Of a stretch of 64,000 bases of DNA, positions 31,160-40,178 are shown in pieces. Position 1 is the first letter of the stretch. Every line of letters starts with the position of its first letter. The DNA comes from Pseudomonas syringae (lineage in GTDB: Bacteria; Pseudomonadota; Gammaproteobacteria; Pseudomonadales; Pseudomonadaceae). The position numbers were made by a program, and so were the translations under genes. The notes beneath the pieces were generated by a model. The model did not search any database, was not told the origin of the DNA, and was given only the letters and a program-made list of their open reading frames with translations. The stretch lies in the NCBI RefSeq assembly GCF_021605415.1, contig NZ_WKEQ01000002.1, forward strand, positions 62,001 to 126,000. Direction: 5' to 3'.

Positions 31160-31522
31160 TTATTCCAGATGCTCGGGTTTGACCGGCTCCCCGGATTTCA
31201 CATTCAATTGTTGCCGCACATCTTCAAACATCAGGTCGTAATGTTTATGCACCGAACCGATGCTGCTGTGAGTCTTGGGTATCCCGTATTTCTCGGCAAT
31301 TTTTGTCACATTGCTGGCGAAGTTGTAGGCCATGTCCTTGGGCAGGAAAAAAGCCTCCTTCATCTCTTTGCCCTGAATGCTGCCATGCATCGTGAACTGC
31401 ATCCCTTTGCCTTCTTTGGGATCGGTAAACACTTCGTAATCGAGGTTCACGTCGTAACTGACATCATCCGGCGTCAGCGCATGTCGCTCGATGTGCAGAT
31501 GACCGGGTTCAAACTGGGCCAT
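31160..31522 (-). CDS. DUF5064 family protein
   Basis: This 120-residue soluble protein starts MAQFEPGHLHIERHALTPDD and ends VKSGEPVKPEHLE. I recognise it as the pseudomonad DUF5064 family, which has no assigned function. No membrane helix or catalytic motif is visible. GGAG precedes the ATG. It lies 62 bases after arcC on the same strand, so it may be the last gene of the arginine deiminase operon, which would link it to arginine fermentation or low oxygen; that is inference. Confidence 0.8.
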   Translation of the reverse strand: MAQFEPGHLHIERHALTPDDVSYDVNLDYEVFTDPKEGKGMQFTMHGSIQGKEMKEAFFLPKDMAYNFASNVTKIAEKYGIPKTHSSIGSVHKHYDLMFEDVRQQLNVKSGEPVKPEHLE

Positions 31523-31584
31523 GGGTTTCTCCTTTCAAGACAGGGGCAAAGGGCAGACCGTCGATCTGCCACCGGAGTTTCCGA

Positions 31585-32514
31585 TTACCGATAAGTAATG
31601 CCCGGCTCGGCGGTGCTGACGCGAGTACCGGCGGTGCCCTGGACGATCGCTTCGATGTCCGAGAGTGAGCCGATCACGGCGACTTTGCCAGTGTGCCGTG
31701 CGAACTCGCAGGCCGCCTGCACCTTCGGCCCCATGGAACCCGCCGCAAAGCCGAGGCGTTCAAGTTCGTCCGGGTGAGCCTGGGCGATAGCTTTCTGGGT
31801 CGGTTTGCCGAAGTCGATGAACGCCGCGTTGACGTCGGTGGCAATCACCAGCAAATCGCTTTCCAGCTGTTCGGCCAGCAACGCCGAGCACAAGTCCTTG
31901 TCGATCACCGCTTCCACGCCTTTGAGCTTTCGGTCGGCTTCGTACATTGTCGGGATGCCGCCACCGCCAGCGCAGATCACGATGCTGCCCTTATCGAGCA
32001 GCCATTTGATCGGGCGGATTTCGAAGATGCGTTTCGGCCGGGGACTGGCGACTACGCGACGGTATTTGTCACCATCCGGGGCAATCGCCCAGCCTTTTTC
32101 GGCGGCGAGTTTTTCCGCTTCGGCCTTGTCATAGACCGGGCCGATGGGTTTGGTCGGGTTCTTGAACGCCGGGTCGTTGGCGTCGACTTCAACTTGGGTG
32201 AGCAGCGTGGCGAACGGCACTTCGAAGTCGAGCAGGTTGCCCAGCTCCTGTTCGATGATGTAGCCGATCATGCCTTCGGTTTCAGCGCCGAGCACGTCCA
32301 GCGGATAAGGGCTGACCGAGGTGTAGGCCGCCGCTTGCAGCGACAACAGACCGACTTGCGGGCCATTGCCGTGGGCGATGACCAGTTGGTTGCCGGGGTG
32401 GATCTTGGCGATTTGCTCGGTGGCGATGCGGATGTTGGCGCGCTGATTGTCAGCGGTCATCGGTTCGCCACGGCGGAGCAGGGCGTTACCGCCCAGAGCT
32501 ACGACGATACGCAT
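31585..32514 (-). CDS. arcC: Carbamate kinase
   Basis: This 309-residue enzyme starts [20 protein letters not shown], the amino-acid kinase family signature for carbamate kinase; [12 protein letters not shown] and the C-terminal [14 protein letters not shown] are also present. It makes ATP from carbamoyl phosphate, the energy-yielding last step of the arginine deiminase pathway. ATG 32514 is chosen; the longer open frame upstream only translates a REP element. A REP pair separates it from arcB. Confidence 0.96.
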   Translation of the reverse strand: MRIVVALGGNALLRRGEPMTADNQRANIRIATEQIAKIHPGNQLVIAHGNGPQVGLLSLQAAAYTSVSPYPLDVLGAETEGMIGYIIEQELGNLLDFEVPFATLLTQVEVDANDPAFKNPTKPIGPVYDKAEAEKLAAEKGWAIAPDGDKYRRVVASPRPKRIFEIRPIKWLLDKGSIVICAGGGGIPTMYEADRKLKGVEAVIDKDLCSALLAEQLESDLLVIATDVNAAFIDFGKPTQKAIAQAHPDELERLGFAAGSMGPKVQAACEFARHTGKVAVIGSLSDIEAIVQGTAGTRVSTAEPGITYR

Positions 32515-32565
32515 GGTGCATGTCCTTTTAAAAACAGTGATATCTCGCAGGACGAATGCGGTCAT

Positions 32566-32656
32566 TGTGGGAGCCGGGCTTGCCCGCGATGGCGGTGGGT
32601 CAGTCAACATTGTTGGTATCTGACACATTGCTATCGCTGGCAAGCCAGCTCCCACA
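32566..32656. repeat. REP doublet inside the arc operon
   Basis: Arms TGTGGGAGCCGGGCTTGCCC and GGCAAGCCAGCTCCCACA are imperfect, lying between arcB and arcC. It could give differential mRNA stability along the operon. Confidence 0.85.
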
Positions 32657-32688
32657 GTAACCGAGTCGTGTCAGGGGAGCTTTATCAG

Positions 32689-33699
32689 TTACAAATCAGC
32701 CAAGGTCGAAACCAGGATCGCCTTGATGGTGTGCATGCGGTTTTCCGCTTGCTCGAAAGCGATGCAGGCCGGCGACTCGAACACGTCGTCGGTGACTTCG
32801 ATGCCGTTTTTCAGATGCGGATACTGCTCGGCGATCTGTTTGCCGATCTTGGTGTCGCTGTTGTGGAACGCCGGCAGGCAATGCATGAACTTGGTGCGCG
32901 GGTTGCCGCTGGCTTTCATCAGGTCGGCGTTGACCTGATACGGCAGCAGTTGCTGAATACGCTCGGCCCAGGCTTCCACCGGCTCGCCCATCGATACCCA
33001 GACGTCGGTGTGGATGAAGTCCACGCCTTTAACCGCTTCTTTCGGGTCTTCAGTGAGGGTGATGCGCGCGCCACTTTCTTCGCCGTATTGTTTGCAGCGA
33101 GCGACCAGGTCATCCAGCGGCCACAGCGCCTTCGGCGCACAGATGCGCACGTCCATGCCCAGTTTGGCGCCGATCAGCAGCAGCGAGTTGCCCATGTTGT
33201 TGCGCGCATCGCCCAGGTACGCGTAGCTGATCTCGTGGATCGGTTTGTCGGCGTGCTCACGCATGGTCAGCACGTCGGCGATCATCTGGGTCGGGTGATA
33301 TTCATCGGTCAGGCCGTTGAACACCGGCACCCCGGCGAACTTCGCCAGCTCCTCGACGATTTCCTGTTTGAAGCCACGGTACTCGATGGCGTCGTACATG
33401 CGACCCAGCACTCGGGCTGTGTCTTTCATGCTTTCCTTGTGGCCGATTTGCGAGGAGTTCGGGTCGATGTAAGTGACGTTGGCGCCCTGGTCATAAGCCG
33501 CCACTTCAAAGGCGCAACGGGTGCGGGTCGAAGTTTTTTCGAAGATCAGGGCGATGTTGTTGCCCTTCAAATGTTGCTGTTCGGTGCCGGTGTATTTTGC
33601 GCGTTTGAGGTCGCGGGAAAGATCGAGCAGATAGCGCAGTTCGCGAGGGGTGTGGTGTTCCAGGCTCAGCAAATTACGGTTGTGAATGTTAAAAGCCAT
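32689..33699 (-). CDS. arcB: Ornithine carbamoyltransferase, catabolic
   Basis: This 336-residue enzyme carries the carbamoyl phosphate loop [15 protein letters not shown] and the ornithine-site motif [10 protein letters not shown] (HCLPA). The usual length of catabolic OTCase is kept. It splits citrulline to ornithine and carbamoyl phosphate. ATG 33699 gives the conserved start [18 protein letters not shown]. The operon position between arcA and arcC supports the catabolic form over the biosynthetic ArgF. Confidence 0.95.
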   Translation of the reverse strand: MAFNIHNRNLLSLEHHTPRELRYLLDLSRDLKRAKYTGTEQQHLKGNNIALIFEKTSTRTRCAFEVAAYDQGANVTYIDPNSSQIGHKESMKDTARVLGRMYDAIEYRGFKQEIVEELAKFAGVPVFNGLTDEYHPTQMIADVLTMREHADKPIHEISYAYLGDARNNMGNSLLLIGAKLGMDVRICAPKALWPLDDLVARCKQYGEESGARITLTEDPKEAVKGVDFIHTDVWVSMGEPVEAWAERIQQLLPYQVNADLMKASGNPRTKFMHCLPAFHNSDTKIGKQIAEQYPHLKNGIEVTDDVFESPACIAFEQAENRMHTIKAILVSTLADL

Positions 33700-33767
33700 G
33701 ATGGGTCTCCTTCGGTATCGGTTATCCCCCTGGCCGCGCTGGATAAGCGCTGGCCAGGGCGCAAAGA

Positions 33768-35024
33768 TTAGTAATCGATCGGGTCGCGAATGATCGGGCA
33801 GGTCATGCAGTGGCCGCCGCCACGGCCCCGGCCGAGTTCGCCGGCGCTGATGGTGATGACCTCGATCCCGGCCTTGCGCAGCAGGGTGTTGGTGTAGGTG
33901 TTGCGGTCGTAACCGATGACCACGCCCGGTTCCACCGCCACCACGTTGTTGCCGTCGTCCCATTGCTCGCGTTCGGCGGCAAAGCTGTTGCCGCCTGTTT
34001 CAACGACGCGCAGCTTCGGCAGGTTGAGGGCTTTGGCCACGGTGTCGAGGAAGGTGCCTTCTTCGCGGCGGATGTCGATGCCACCCTGTTTGCTTTCATC
34101 AGGGCGCAGGGTGAAGGCGACGATCTGACTGACCACTTCCGGGAAAATCGTGACCAGGTCGCGGTCGCAGAAGCTGAACACGGTGTCCAGGTGCATCGCC
34201 GCGCGGGACTTCGGCAGGCCAGCGACGATGACTTTTTCCACGGCTTTGTGCTTGAACAGGTTCAGCGCCAGTTGGCCGATTGCCTGACGTGATGAGCGCT
34301 CGCCCATACCGATCAACACCACGCCGTTGCCGATCGGCATCACGTCGCCGCCCTCAAGGGTGGAGCTGCCGTGATCCTTGTCCGGGTCGCCGTACCAGAT
34401 TTCAAACTCGGCGTTGGTGAACTGTGGGTGGAACTTGTAGATGGCGGTGGTCAACAGGGTTTCCTGTCGACGCGCCGGCCAGTACATCGGGTTCAGCGTC
34501 ACACCACCGTAGATCCAGCAGGTGGTGTCGCGGGTGAACTGGGTGTTCGGCAGCGGCGGCAGAATGAAGCTCGAATGGCCAAGGAAATCGCGGAACATCT
34601 GGATGGTCTTGCCGCCGAAACTGTCAGGCAGATCATCAGCAGAGACGCCGCCAATCAGGAATTCAGCGATGTGTCGCGGCTCAAGGCTTTTCAGCCAGGA
34701 CTTCACTTCGTGTATCAGGCCCAGACCGACCGAGTCGGCGGTGACCTTGCGCTCCAGAATCCAGTCCAGCGCTTCGGGGATGGCGACGATGTCGGTCAGC
34801 AGGTTGTGCATTTCCAGCACATCGATGCCACGCTCGCGCATCTTGGTAACAAAGTCGAAATGGTCGCGCTTGGCCTGAGCCACCCACAGCACGTCGTCGA
34901 ACAGGAGTTCATCGCAGTTGTTCGGGGTCAGCCGCTGGTGGGCCAGGCCTGGGGAGCAAACCATGACTTTGCGCAGTTTGCCGGCTTCGGAATGGACGCC
35001 GTACTTAACTTTTTCCGTGGTCAT
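33768..35024 (-). CDS. arcA: Arginine deiminase
   Basis: This 418-residue enzyme hydrolyses arginine to citrulline and ammonia. Visible active-site elements are [24 protein letters not shown] and the C-terminal [17 protein letters not shown], in which the nucleophile is Cys406. The length is identical to that of the P. aeruginosa enzyme. GGATC precedes the ATG. It follows arcD by 46 bases in the arcDABC operon. Confidence 0.97.
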   Translation of the reverse strand: MTTEKVKYGVHSEAGKLRKVMVCSPGLAHQRLTPNNCDELLFDDVLWVAQAKRDHFDFVTKMRERGIDVLEMHNLLTDIVAIPEALDWILERKVTADSVGLGLIHEVKSWLKSLEPRHIAEFLIGGVSADDLPDSFGGKTIQMFRDFLGHSSFILPPLPNTQFTRDTTCWIYGGVTLNPMYWPARRQETLLTTAIYKFHPQFTNAEFEIWYGDPDKDHGSSTLEGGDVMPIGNGVVLIGMGERSSRQAIGQLALNLFKHKAVEKVIVAGLPKSRAAMHLDTVFSFCDRDLVTIFPEVVSQIVAFTLRPDESKQGGIDIRREEGTFLDTVAKALNLPKLRVVETGGNSFAAEREQWDDGNNVVAVEPGVVIGYDRNTYTNTLLRKAGIEVITISAGELGRGRGGGHCMTCPIIRDPIDY

Positions 35025-35070
35025 TACAGTGATCCTCCAGAGGTAAAACGATCAGATTCTGCGTTGAAAA

Positions 35071-36498
35071 CTACAGCGTCAGGAATCCGTCGTAGAGACC
35101 GTAGGCAGCGGCGATGGCGCCCACGACGACTGCGGCGAAAATCAACTTTTCAAGGTTTGTAAAAACCGGTTTGTCGACTTCAAGCTTGGCCTTGGCGAAC
35201 AGGATCGCGCCCGGTGCATAGAGCAAGGCTGAGAGCAGCAAATACTTGGTGCCGCCGGCGTAGAGCAGCCAGACCGCATAGATGAAAGCGACAGCGCCAA
35301 TGAGCAGATCCTTGCGCCGCTCGGCCGCGAATCCTTCGTAGGTTTCGCCACGCACCGCGAGCAGCAGCGCATAGGCCGCCGACCACAGATAAGGCACCAG
35401 AATCATCGAAGTGGCGAGGTAGATCAGCGACAGGTAAGTGCTGGCGGAAAACAGGGTGATGACCAGAAACAGCTGCACCATCGCATTGGTCAGCCACAGG
35501 GCATTGACCGGTACATTGTTGGCGTTTTCCTTGCGCAGGAACGCCGGCATGGTGTGATCCTTGGCGGCGGCGAACATGATCTCGGCGCACAGCAACACCC
35601 ACGACAGCAGCGCCCCGAGCAGCGAGATGATCAGGCCGACGCTGATCAAGATCGCGCCCCATTCGCCGACCACGTGTTTGAGCACGGCGGCCATCGACGG
35701 GTTTTGCAGTTTGGCCAGTTCCGGTTGCGTCATGATCCCCAGCGACAGCACATTCACCAGCACCAGAAACAACAGCACCGTGATGAAGCCGATGACGGTG
35801 GCCTTGCCCACGTCTGAACGTTTCTCCGCCCGCGCCGAAAAGATGCTCGCGCCTTCGATGCCGATGAACACCCAGACGGTGACCAGCATCATGTTGCGCA
35901 CCTGGTTCATCACGCTGCCCAGATCGGGGTTTTTCAGGCCCCAGATGTCAGCGGTGAAGATATCGAGCTTGAAAGCGAAGATCGCAATCAGCACAAACAG
36001 AATCAGCGGCACGACCTTGGCGACCGTAGTCCCCAGGTTGATGAAAGCGGCTTCCTTGATGCCGCGCAGCACCAGAAAGTGCACGCCCCACAACAGCAGC
36101 GACGCGCCGATCACGGCGGCAACGGTATTGCCTTCACCAAATATCGGGAAGAAATAGCCAAGGGTGCTAAACAGCAAAACGAAGTAGCCGACGTTGCCCA
36201 GCCAGGCACTGATCCAGTAGCCCCACGCGGATGAAAACCCCATGTAGTCGCCAAATCCGGCCTTCGCGTAGACGTACACGCCGCCGTCCAGATCCGGCTT
36301 GCGATTGGCGAGGGTCTGGAACACGAAGGCGAGGGTGAGCATGCCGACGGCCGTGATCGCCCAGCCGATCAGCACCGCGCCGACATCTGCACTGGCCGCC
36401 ATGTTTTGCGGCAAGGAAAAGATCCCTCCACCAATCATCGAGCCAACTACCAACGCCACCAGCGCACCGAGTTTAAGTTTTCCGGGGGATTCAGACAT
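35071..36498 (-). CDS. arcD: Arginine/ornithine antiporter ArcD (operon copy)
   Basis: This 475-residue APC-superfamily transporter has about 12-13 membrane spans. It starts SPGKLKLGALVALVVGSMIG, the usual first-helix Gly motif, and contains YVYAKAGFGDYMGFSSAWGY. It exchanges external arginine for ornithine without energy cost. It is the first gene of arcDABC. An ANR/FNR-like box lies about 70 bases upstream. A paralogue of equal length is transcribed in the opposite direction from the other side of the intergenic region. Confidence 0.94.
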   Translation of the reverse strand: MSESPGKLKLGALVALVVGSMIGGGIFSLPQNMAASADVGAVLIGWAITAVGMLTLAFVFQTLANRKPDLDGGVYVYAKAGFGDYMGFSSAWGYWISAWLGNVGYFVLLFSTLGYFFPIFGEGNTVAAVIGASLLLWGVHFLVLRGIKEAAFINLGTTVAKVVPLILFVLIAIFAFKLDIFTADIWGLKNPDLGSVMNQVRNMMLVTVWVFIGIEGASIFSARAEKRSDVGKATVIGFITVLLFLVLVNVLSLGIMTQPELAKLQNPSMAAVLKHVVGEWGAILISVGLIISLLGALLSWVLLCAEIMFAAAKDHTMPAFLRKENANNVPVNALWLTNAMVQLFLVITLFSASTYLSLIYLATSMILVPYLWSAAYALLLAVRGETYEGFAAERRKDLLIGAVAFIYAVWLLYAGGTKYLLLSALLYAPGAILFAKAKLEVDKPVFTNLEKLIFAAVVVGAIAAAYGLYDGFLTL

Positions 36499-36933
36499 TG
36501 CATGACTCCATTGCAGGAGAAGAGAGACAACAGGTTAAAACTGTTGATCGTTCAATCATCTGATTTAGATCAGTGCATGGTGACATTCCATTGTTGAATG
36601 AATGACTTTTGAATCCACCGAAGGCAACGCGGAGCCGGCCTGTAAGCCCGTAACAGAGCCGTTGGGAAAATAAACGGGAATAACCCGTATTGCCCGGCAC
36701 TTTGAAGCTAGTTCCTATTTTTGATTTGGCAAATTTTTCAAATGTGTTTCGGGTGGTATTCAATTATTACGATATGCGCACACGAAACGATTTTCGTCAT
36801 AAGCCGTAGAGTGATCGGTTATATATAAGGCGGGCGTTAATTGGCGTTATTCAATAAACGTACTTACTCTTTATCCGTTTAGTTAATGTTGCTTGTATTC
36901 GGCGATGCCGCGCAGGAATCTGGAGACGCTGGA
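36499..36933. other. Divergent regulatory region between the two arcD genes
   Basis: These 435 bases contain no gene. An ANR-type palindrome serves arcD (36560), and an AT-rich stretch (36720-36880) includes the palindrome ACGAAA-CGAT-TTTCGT at 36782-36797, which may regulate the second copy. No ANR box was found near the second copy. Confidence 0.55.
36560..36573 (-). promoter_or_regulatory. ANR/FNR-type box upstream of arcD
   Basis: CTGAT-TTAG-ATCAG is a perfect palindrome differing from TTGAT-N4-ATCAA only at the outer base of each arm. It is centred about 68 bases before the arcD start. The known anaerobic control of arcDABC by ANR supports it. Confidence 0.65.
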
Positions 36934-38361
36934 ATGTCGCAACCGACGGAAAAACTGCGCCTTGGCGCGCTGATCGCCCTCGTGGTGGGCTCGATGATTG
37001 GCGGCGGGATTTTCTCTCTGCCGCAGAACATGGCGGCCCGCGCCGATGCCGGAGCGATTCTGATCGGCTGGGGCATCACCGCCATCGGCATGCTGACCCT
37101 GGCGTTCGTGTTCCAGACCTTGGCCAACCGCAAACCGGAACTCGACTCGGGGGTATACGCCTACGCCAAGGCCGGGTTCGGCGACTACATGGGATTCTCG
37201 TCGGCGTGGGGTTACTGGATCAGCGCGTGGCTGGGCAACGTCGGTTACTTTGTGCTGCTGTTCAGCACGCTTGGCTACTTCTTTCCGGTGTTCGGCCAAG
37301 GCAATACGCCCATTGCCATCGGCTGCGCGTCGGTGCTGCTGTGGGCCGTGCATTTTCTGGTAATGCGCGGGATCAAGGAGGCGACATTCATCAATCAGGT
37401 GACCACGGTCGCCAAGATCGTGCCGCTGATCATGTTCATCGTTATCGCGGCCGTGGCGTTCAAGGCTGACATCTTTACCCGGGACATTTGGGGCCGCAGC
37501 AATCCGAGCTTTGGCGGGGTGATGGATCAGGTGCGCAACATGATGCTGGTCACCGTGTTTGTGTTCATCGGCATCGAAGGCGCCAGTGTGTATTCGGCAC
37601 GCGCGCAGAAACGCAGCGATGTCGGCCGCGCCACGGTGATCGGGTTCGTCGGTGTGCTGGCGCTGCTGGTGCTGGTGAATGTGCTGTCGCTGGGGATCAT
37701 GTCCCAACCGCATCTGGCCGGTTTGCAAAATCCGTCGCTGGCGGCGGTGTTGGAACACATCGTCGGGCCATGGGGCGCGTTGTTGATCAGCATTGGTCTG
37801 GCGATTTCCTTGCTGGGGGCGCTGCTGTCGTGGGCGCTGCTCTGCGCTGAAATTCTCTTCGCCACGGCCAGGGACAACACCATGCCGGCGTTCCTGAAAA
37901 AGGAAAACGCCAACCATGTGCCAGTCAACGCATTGTGGCTGACCAACGTGATGATCCAGATTTTCCTGCTGATCACGTTGTTTTCCGCCGGCACCTACAC
38001 CAGCCTGATCTACCTCGCCTCGTCAATGATTCTGGTGCCGTATTTGTGGTCGGCGGCGTATGCGGTGCTGTTGAGCGGGCGGGGAGAGACCTATGAAGGA
38101 TTCGCGGCCGAGCGACGCAAGGATCTGCTGATCGGTGTCATCGCCCTGGTTTACGCCGTGTGGTTGTTGTATGCCGGCGGGATGAAATATTTGCTGCTGT
38201 CGGCGCTGCTTTATGCACCGGGGGTGCTTCTGTTTGCCAAGGCCAAGCGGGAGCAGGGCGAGCCGCTGTTTACCACGATTGAGAAGGGCATTTTCGCCTG
38301 CGTGATCGTCGGTGCGGGGCTGGCGGCGTATGGGTTGTATAGCGGGGTGTTGAGTCTATGA
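36934..38361 (+). CDS. Second arginine/ornithine antiporter (ArcD paralogue)
   Basis: This 475-residue protein closely parallels ArcD from start to end: both carry VVGSMIGGGIFSLPQNMAA, FSSAWGYWISAWLGNVGYF and FAAERRKDLLIG. It begins at ATG 36934 (SQPTEKLRLGALIALVVG), preceded by GGAG; the longer frame from 36886 is not conserved. It is divergent from arcDABC and has no enzyme gene following. The high similarity suggests a duplication; its substrate may be arginine, ornithine or another basic amino acid. Confidence 0.92.
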   Translation: MSQPTEKLRLGALIALVVGSMIGGGIFSLPQNMAARADAGAILIGWGITAIGMLTLAFVFQTLANRKPELDSGVYAYAKAGFGDYMGFSSAWGYWISAWLGNVGYFVLLFSTLGYFFPVFGQGNTPIAIGCASVLLWAVHFLVMRGIKEATFINQVTTVAKIVPLIMFIVIAAVAFKADIFTRDIWGRSNPSFGGVMDQVRNMMLVTVFVFIGIEGASVYSARAQKRSDVGRATVIGFVGVLALLVLVNVLSLGIMSQPHLAGLQNPSLAAVLEHIVGPWGALLISIGLAISLLGALLSWALLCAEILFATARDNTMPAFLKKENANHVPVNALWLTNVMIQIFLLITLFSAGTYTSLIYLASSMILVPYLWSAAYAVLLSGRGETYEGFAAERRKDLLIGVIALVYAVWLLYAGGMKYLLLSALLYAPGVLLFAKAKREQGEPLFTTIEKGIFACVIVGAGLAAYGLYSGVLSL

Positions 38362-38402
38362 AATTGCCATTGATCAAGATCTTTATTGGCAGTGCCGGCC
38401 TC

Positions 38403-38458
38403 TTCGCGGGCAGCCCGGCTCCTACGGGGGGCTGTGTACGCCGCGAAAGCTGTAGGAG
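38403..38458. repeat. Decayed REP pair after the second arcD
   Basis: TTCGCGGGCAGCCCGGCTCC and GCGAAAGCTGTAGGAG are partly complementary, with many mismatches. Confidence 0.5.
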
Positions 38459-38510
38459 ATTCTCTGTTGCAGAGGAACCCGCCAACATCAATGTCGCCTG
38501 AGCCGACGCT

Positions 38511-38602
38511 TTCGCTGGCAAGCCAGCTCCCACAGTGGATCTTCAGGGGACGCAAAATCGGATGCCAGCCTAGAATCCTGTGGGAGCTGGCTTGCCAGCA
38601 AA
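38511..38602. repeat. REP doublet before the CoA-transferase gene
   Basis: GCTGGCAAGCCAGCTCCCAC and GTGGGAGCTGGCTTGCCAGC are perfect complements over 20 bases, ending 13 bases before the CoA-transferase stop (convergent genes). Confidence 0.9.
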
Positions 38603-38615
38603 AGGGCCAGGACAG

Positions 38616-39950
38616 TCACTGCCACATCGGGCGATGCGAACCCAATTCCGTCGCCGGCAATGTCCATTTCAATGGCGTCCCGACAATTTTCAGCGGCACA
38701 TGCAACCTGTGCGCCGGCCCCCATGGCGTCTGTTCCACCCACGCGCTTTGATCGCGCTCATCCTCATCTCGCAATGTTTCACGTGTTCCCGGCCCTTGCT
38801 CAATCAGCAACTTCGCCGTGCGCGCCAATGATAGCCGCGCCGATCCGCCACCCCGACTCAACAACCGAATCGCACTGGCCGCCATCAAATACCCGGTCGC
38901 ATGATCCAGCGCCTGCACCGGCAGCGGCGTCGGCTTGTCGGCCTGTTTCCAGCGCTGGCCCGCCTCGGCGATGCCGCTGCTCATCTGCACCAGGCTGTCG
39001 AAGCCGCGACGGTTTTGCCAAGGGCCGCTCCAGCCGTAGGCGTTGAGGCAGACATCAATCAATCCGGGCGCGAGTTGCCGGCGTCGCTCAGCGCCGAAAC
39101 CAAGGTTTTCCAGGGCATCGGCGCGGTAGCCGTGGAGTAGGATGTCGGCATTCTGGAGCAAATTTTCGAGCACCGCGCGATCGGTCGAATCATGCAGATT
39201 GAGCCGCGCGCAGCGTTTGCCGAGGGTGACTTCCGGCACTACGCCCGGTTCGTTCCAGGTCGGCGGATCGATGCGTAACACATCGGCCCCAAGGCCAGCG
39301 AGAAAACGGCTGGCGGTTGGGCCGGCGAGGACGCGAGTGAGGTCGAGCACTTTGATGCCAGCCAGCGGTTGTGCCGCCGAACAGCGCCACGACCGGTTGT
39401 TGGCAACCGGATCCGCACTGAAATCAACCAGCGGCTCGGCATTCACTGCCATACCCTGCGGATGCTGCTGCCATTGCGCCCAACTGCGCATGTGGGCGGC
39501 GCAACCCTTGGCGTCGACCACGGCTTGCTCCAAATCAGCGCTGGCCCATTGCGCGACTTTCTCTGCCATTGCGGCGCGATCGGCGCAGGCCCCCAGTACG
39601 CTTTCGGCGGCGGTGCGGTGATGCGGGGCGTTGGTGTGCAGGCGAATCCAGCCGTCCTGCGTCGCGTAGTCACCGGCGACCGGATCCCACAAGGGCGGCA
39701 CGCTCCAGCCGATGGGACGGAGCGAGGTGGCGAACCAGAAGGAGGCCAGTCGGCGGTCGACTTCCAGTGCGGGCAAGCTTCCAGTCTGCTGATGGATCAG
39801 CTCGCCGACAGCCTGACCGGCAGCCGCCATGCTGGCGCAAGCCAGATCCGTGACGGCAAAGGCCGAGGGCAGGGCGCCCGTGCCGGTGAACGGGATTGGC
39901 GTAAGGGACAAGCCGAGCGCGGCTTGCATGGACGTGAGCAGATCAGACAT
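38616..39950 (-). CDS. CaiB/BaiF family CoA-transferase
   Basis: This 444-residue protein has the class III CoA-transferase core in its second half (GIKVLDLTRVLAGPTASRFL, GADVLRIDPPTWNEP, RGFDSLVQMSSGIAEAGQRW). The N-terminal half is less conserved, as in two-domain members of this group. Class III enzymes move CoA between carboxylic acids through an Asp-linked anhydride; the substrate cannot be told. The gene stands alone between REP-rich gaps. It starts at ATG 39950. Confidence 0.85.
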   Translation of the reverse strand: MSDLLTSMQAALGLSLTPIPFTGTGALPSAFAVTDLACASMAAAGQAVGELIHQQTGSLPALEVDRRLASFWFATSLRPIGWSVPPLWDPVAGDYATQDGWIRLHTNAPHHRTAAESVLGACADRAAMAEKVAQWASADLEQAVVDAKGCAAHMRSWAQWQQHPQGMAVNAEPLVDFSADPVANNRSWRCSAAQPLAGIKVLDLTRVLAGPTASRFLAGLGADVLRIDPPTWNEPGVVPEVTLGKRCARLNLHDSTDRAVLENLLQNADILLHGYRADALENLGFGAERRRQLAPGLIDVCLNAYGWSGPWQNRRGFDSLVQMSSGIAEAGQRWKQADKPTPLPVQALDHATGYLMAASAIRLLSRGGGSARLSLARTAKLLIEQGPGTRETLRDEDERDQSAWVEQTPWGPAHRLHVPLKIVGTPLKWTLPATELGSHRPMWQ

Positions 39951-40001
39951 CGAAGGCCCTCCGGGACGAGAGGCCGAGCATAAATCAAAAAACCGTCACG
40001 A

Positions 40002-40032
40002 GATCGTTCCCATGTGGAGCGTGGGAACGATC
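40002..40032. repeat. GATCGTTCCCA hairpin element
   Basis: GATCGTTCCCA and TGGGAACGATC form a perfect 11-bp stem with a 9-base loop. A related but weaker hairpin (CATTCCCA/TGGGAATG) is at 62053-62077, so this is a small dispersed repeat family. Confidence 0.7.
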
Positions 40033-40066
40033 ATCGGAGGGCCGCAGGGATCAACCTTTTGATCTG

Positions 40067-40163
40067 CCCTTGTAGGGGTGAGCCTGCTCGCGATTGCGGT
40101 GTGTCAGGCAACATAAATTTGACTGATCTATTGCCATCGCGAGCGGGCTCACTCTTACAAGGG
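40067..40163. repeat. REP doublet (GAGCCTGCTCGCGA type)
   Basis: CCCTTGTAGGGGTGAGCCTG and complement with few mismatches. The right arm overlaps the end of the chemoreptor operon region near its stop at 40179. Confidence 0.85.
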
Positions 40164-40178
40164 ATTTGCGGTGTCGTC

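Noticed and set aside
32515-32655. N-terminal extension [14 protein letters not shown] on arcC and similar MGAGLPA starts elsewhere
   Set aside because: These are translations of REP arms, which keep recurring near REP pairs; the conserved start is downstream.
33700-33963. 88-residue upstream extension of arcB
   Set aside because: It reads antisense through the end of arcA and is rich in Arg/Gly/His; the conserved OTCase start is at 33699.
36541-36555. TTGATCGTTCAAT as an ANR box
   Set aside because: The right half does not match ATCAA; the adjacent CTGAT-TTAG-ATCAG fits better.
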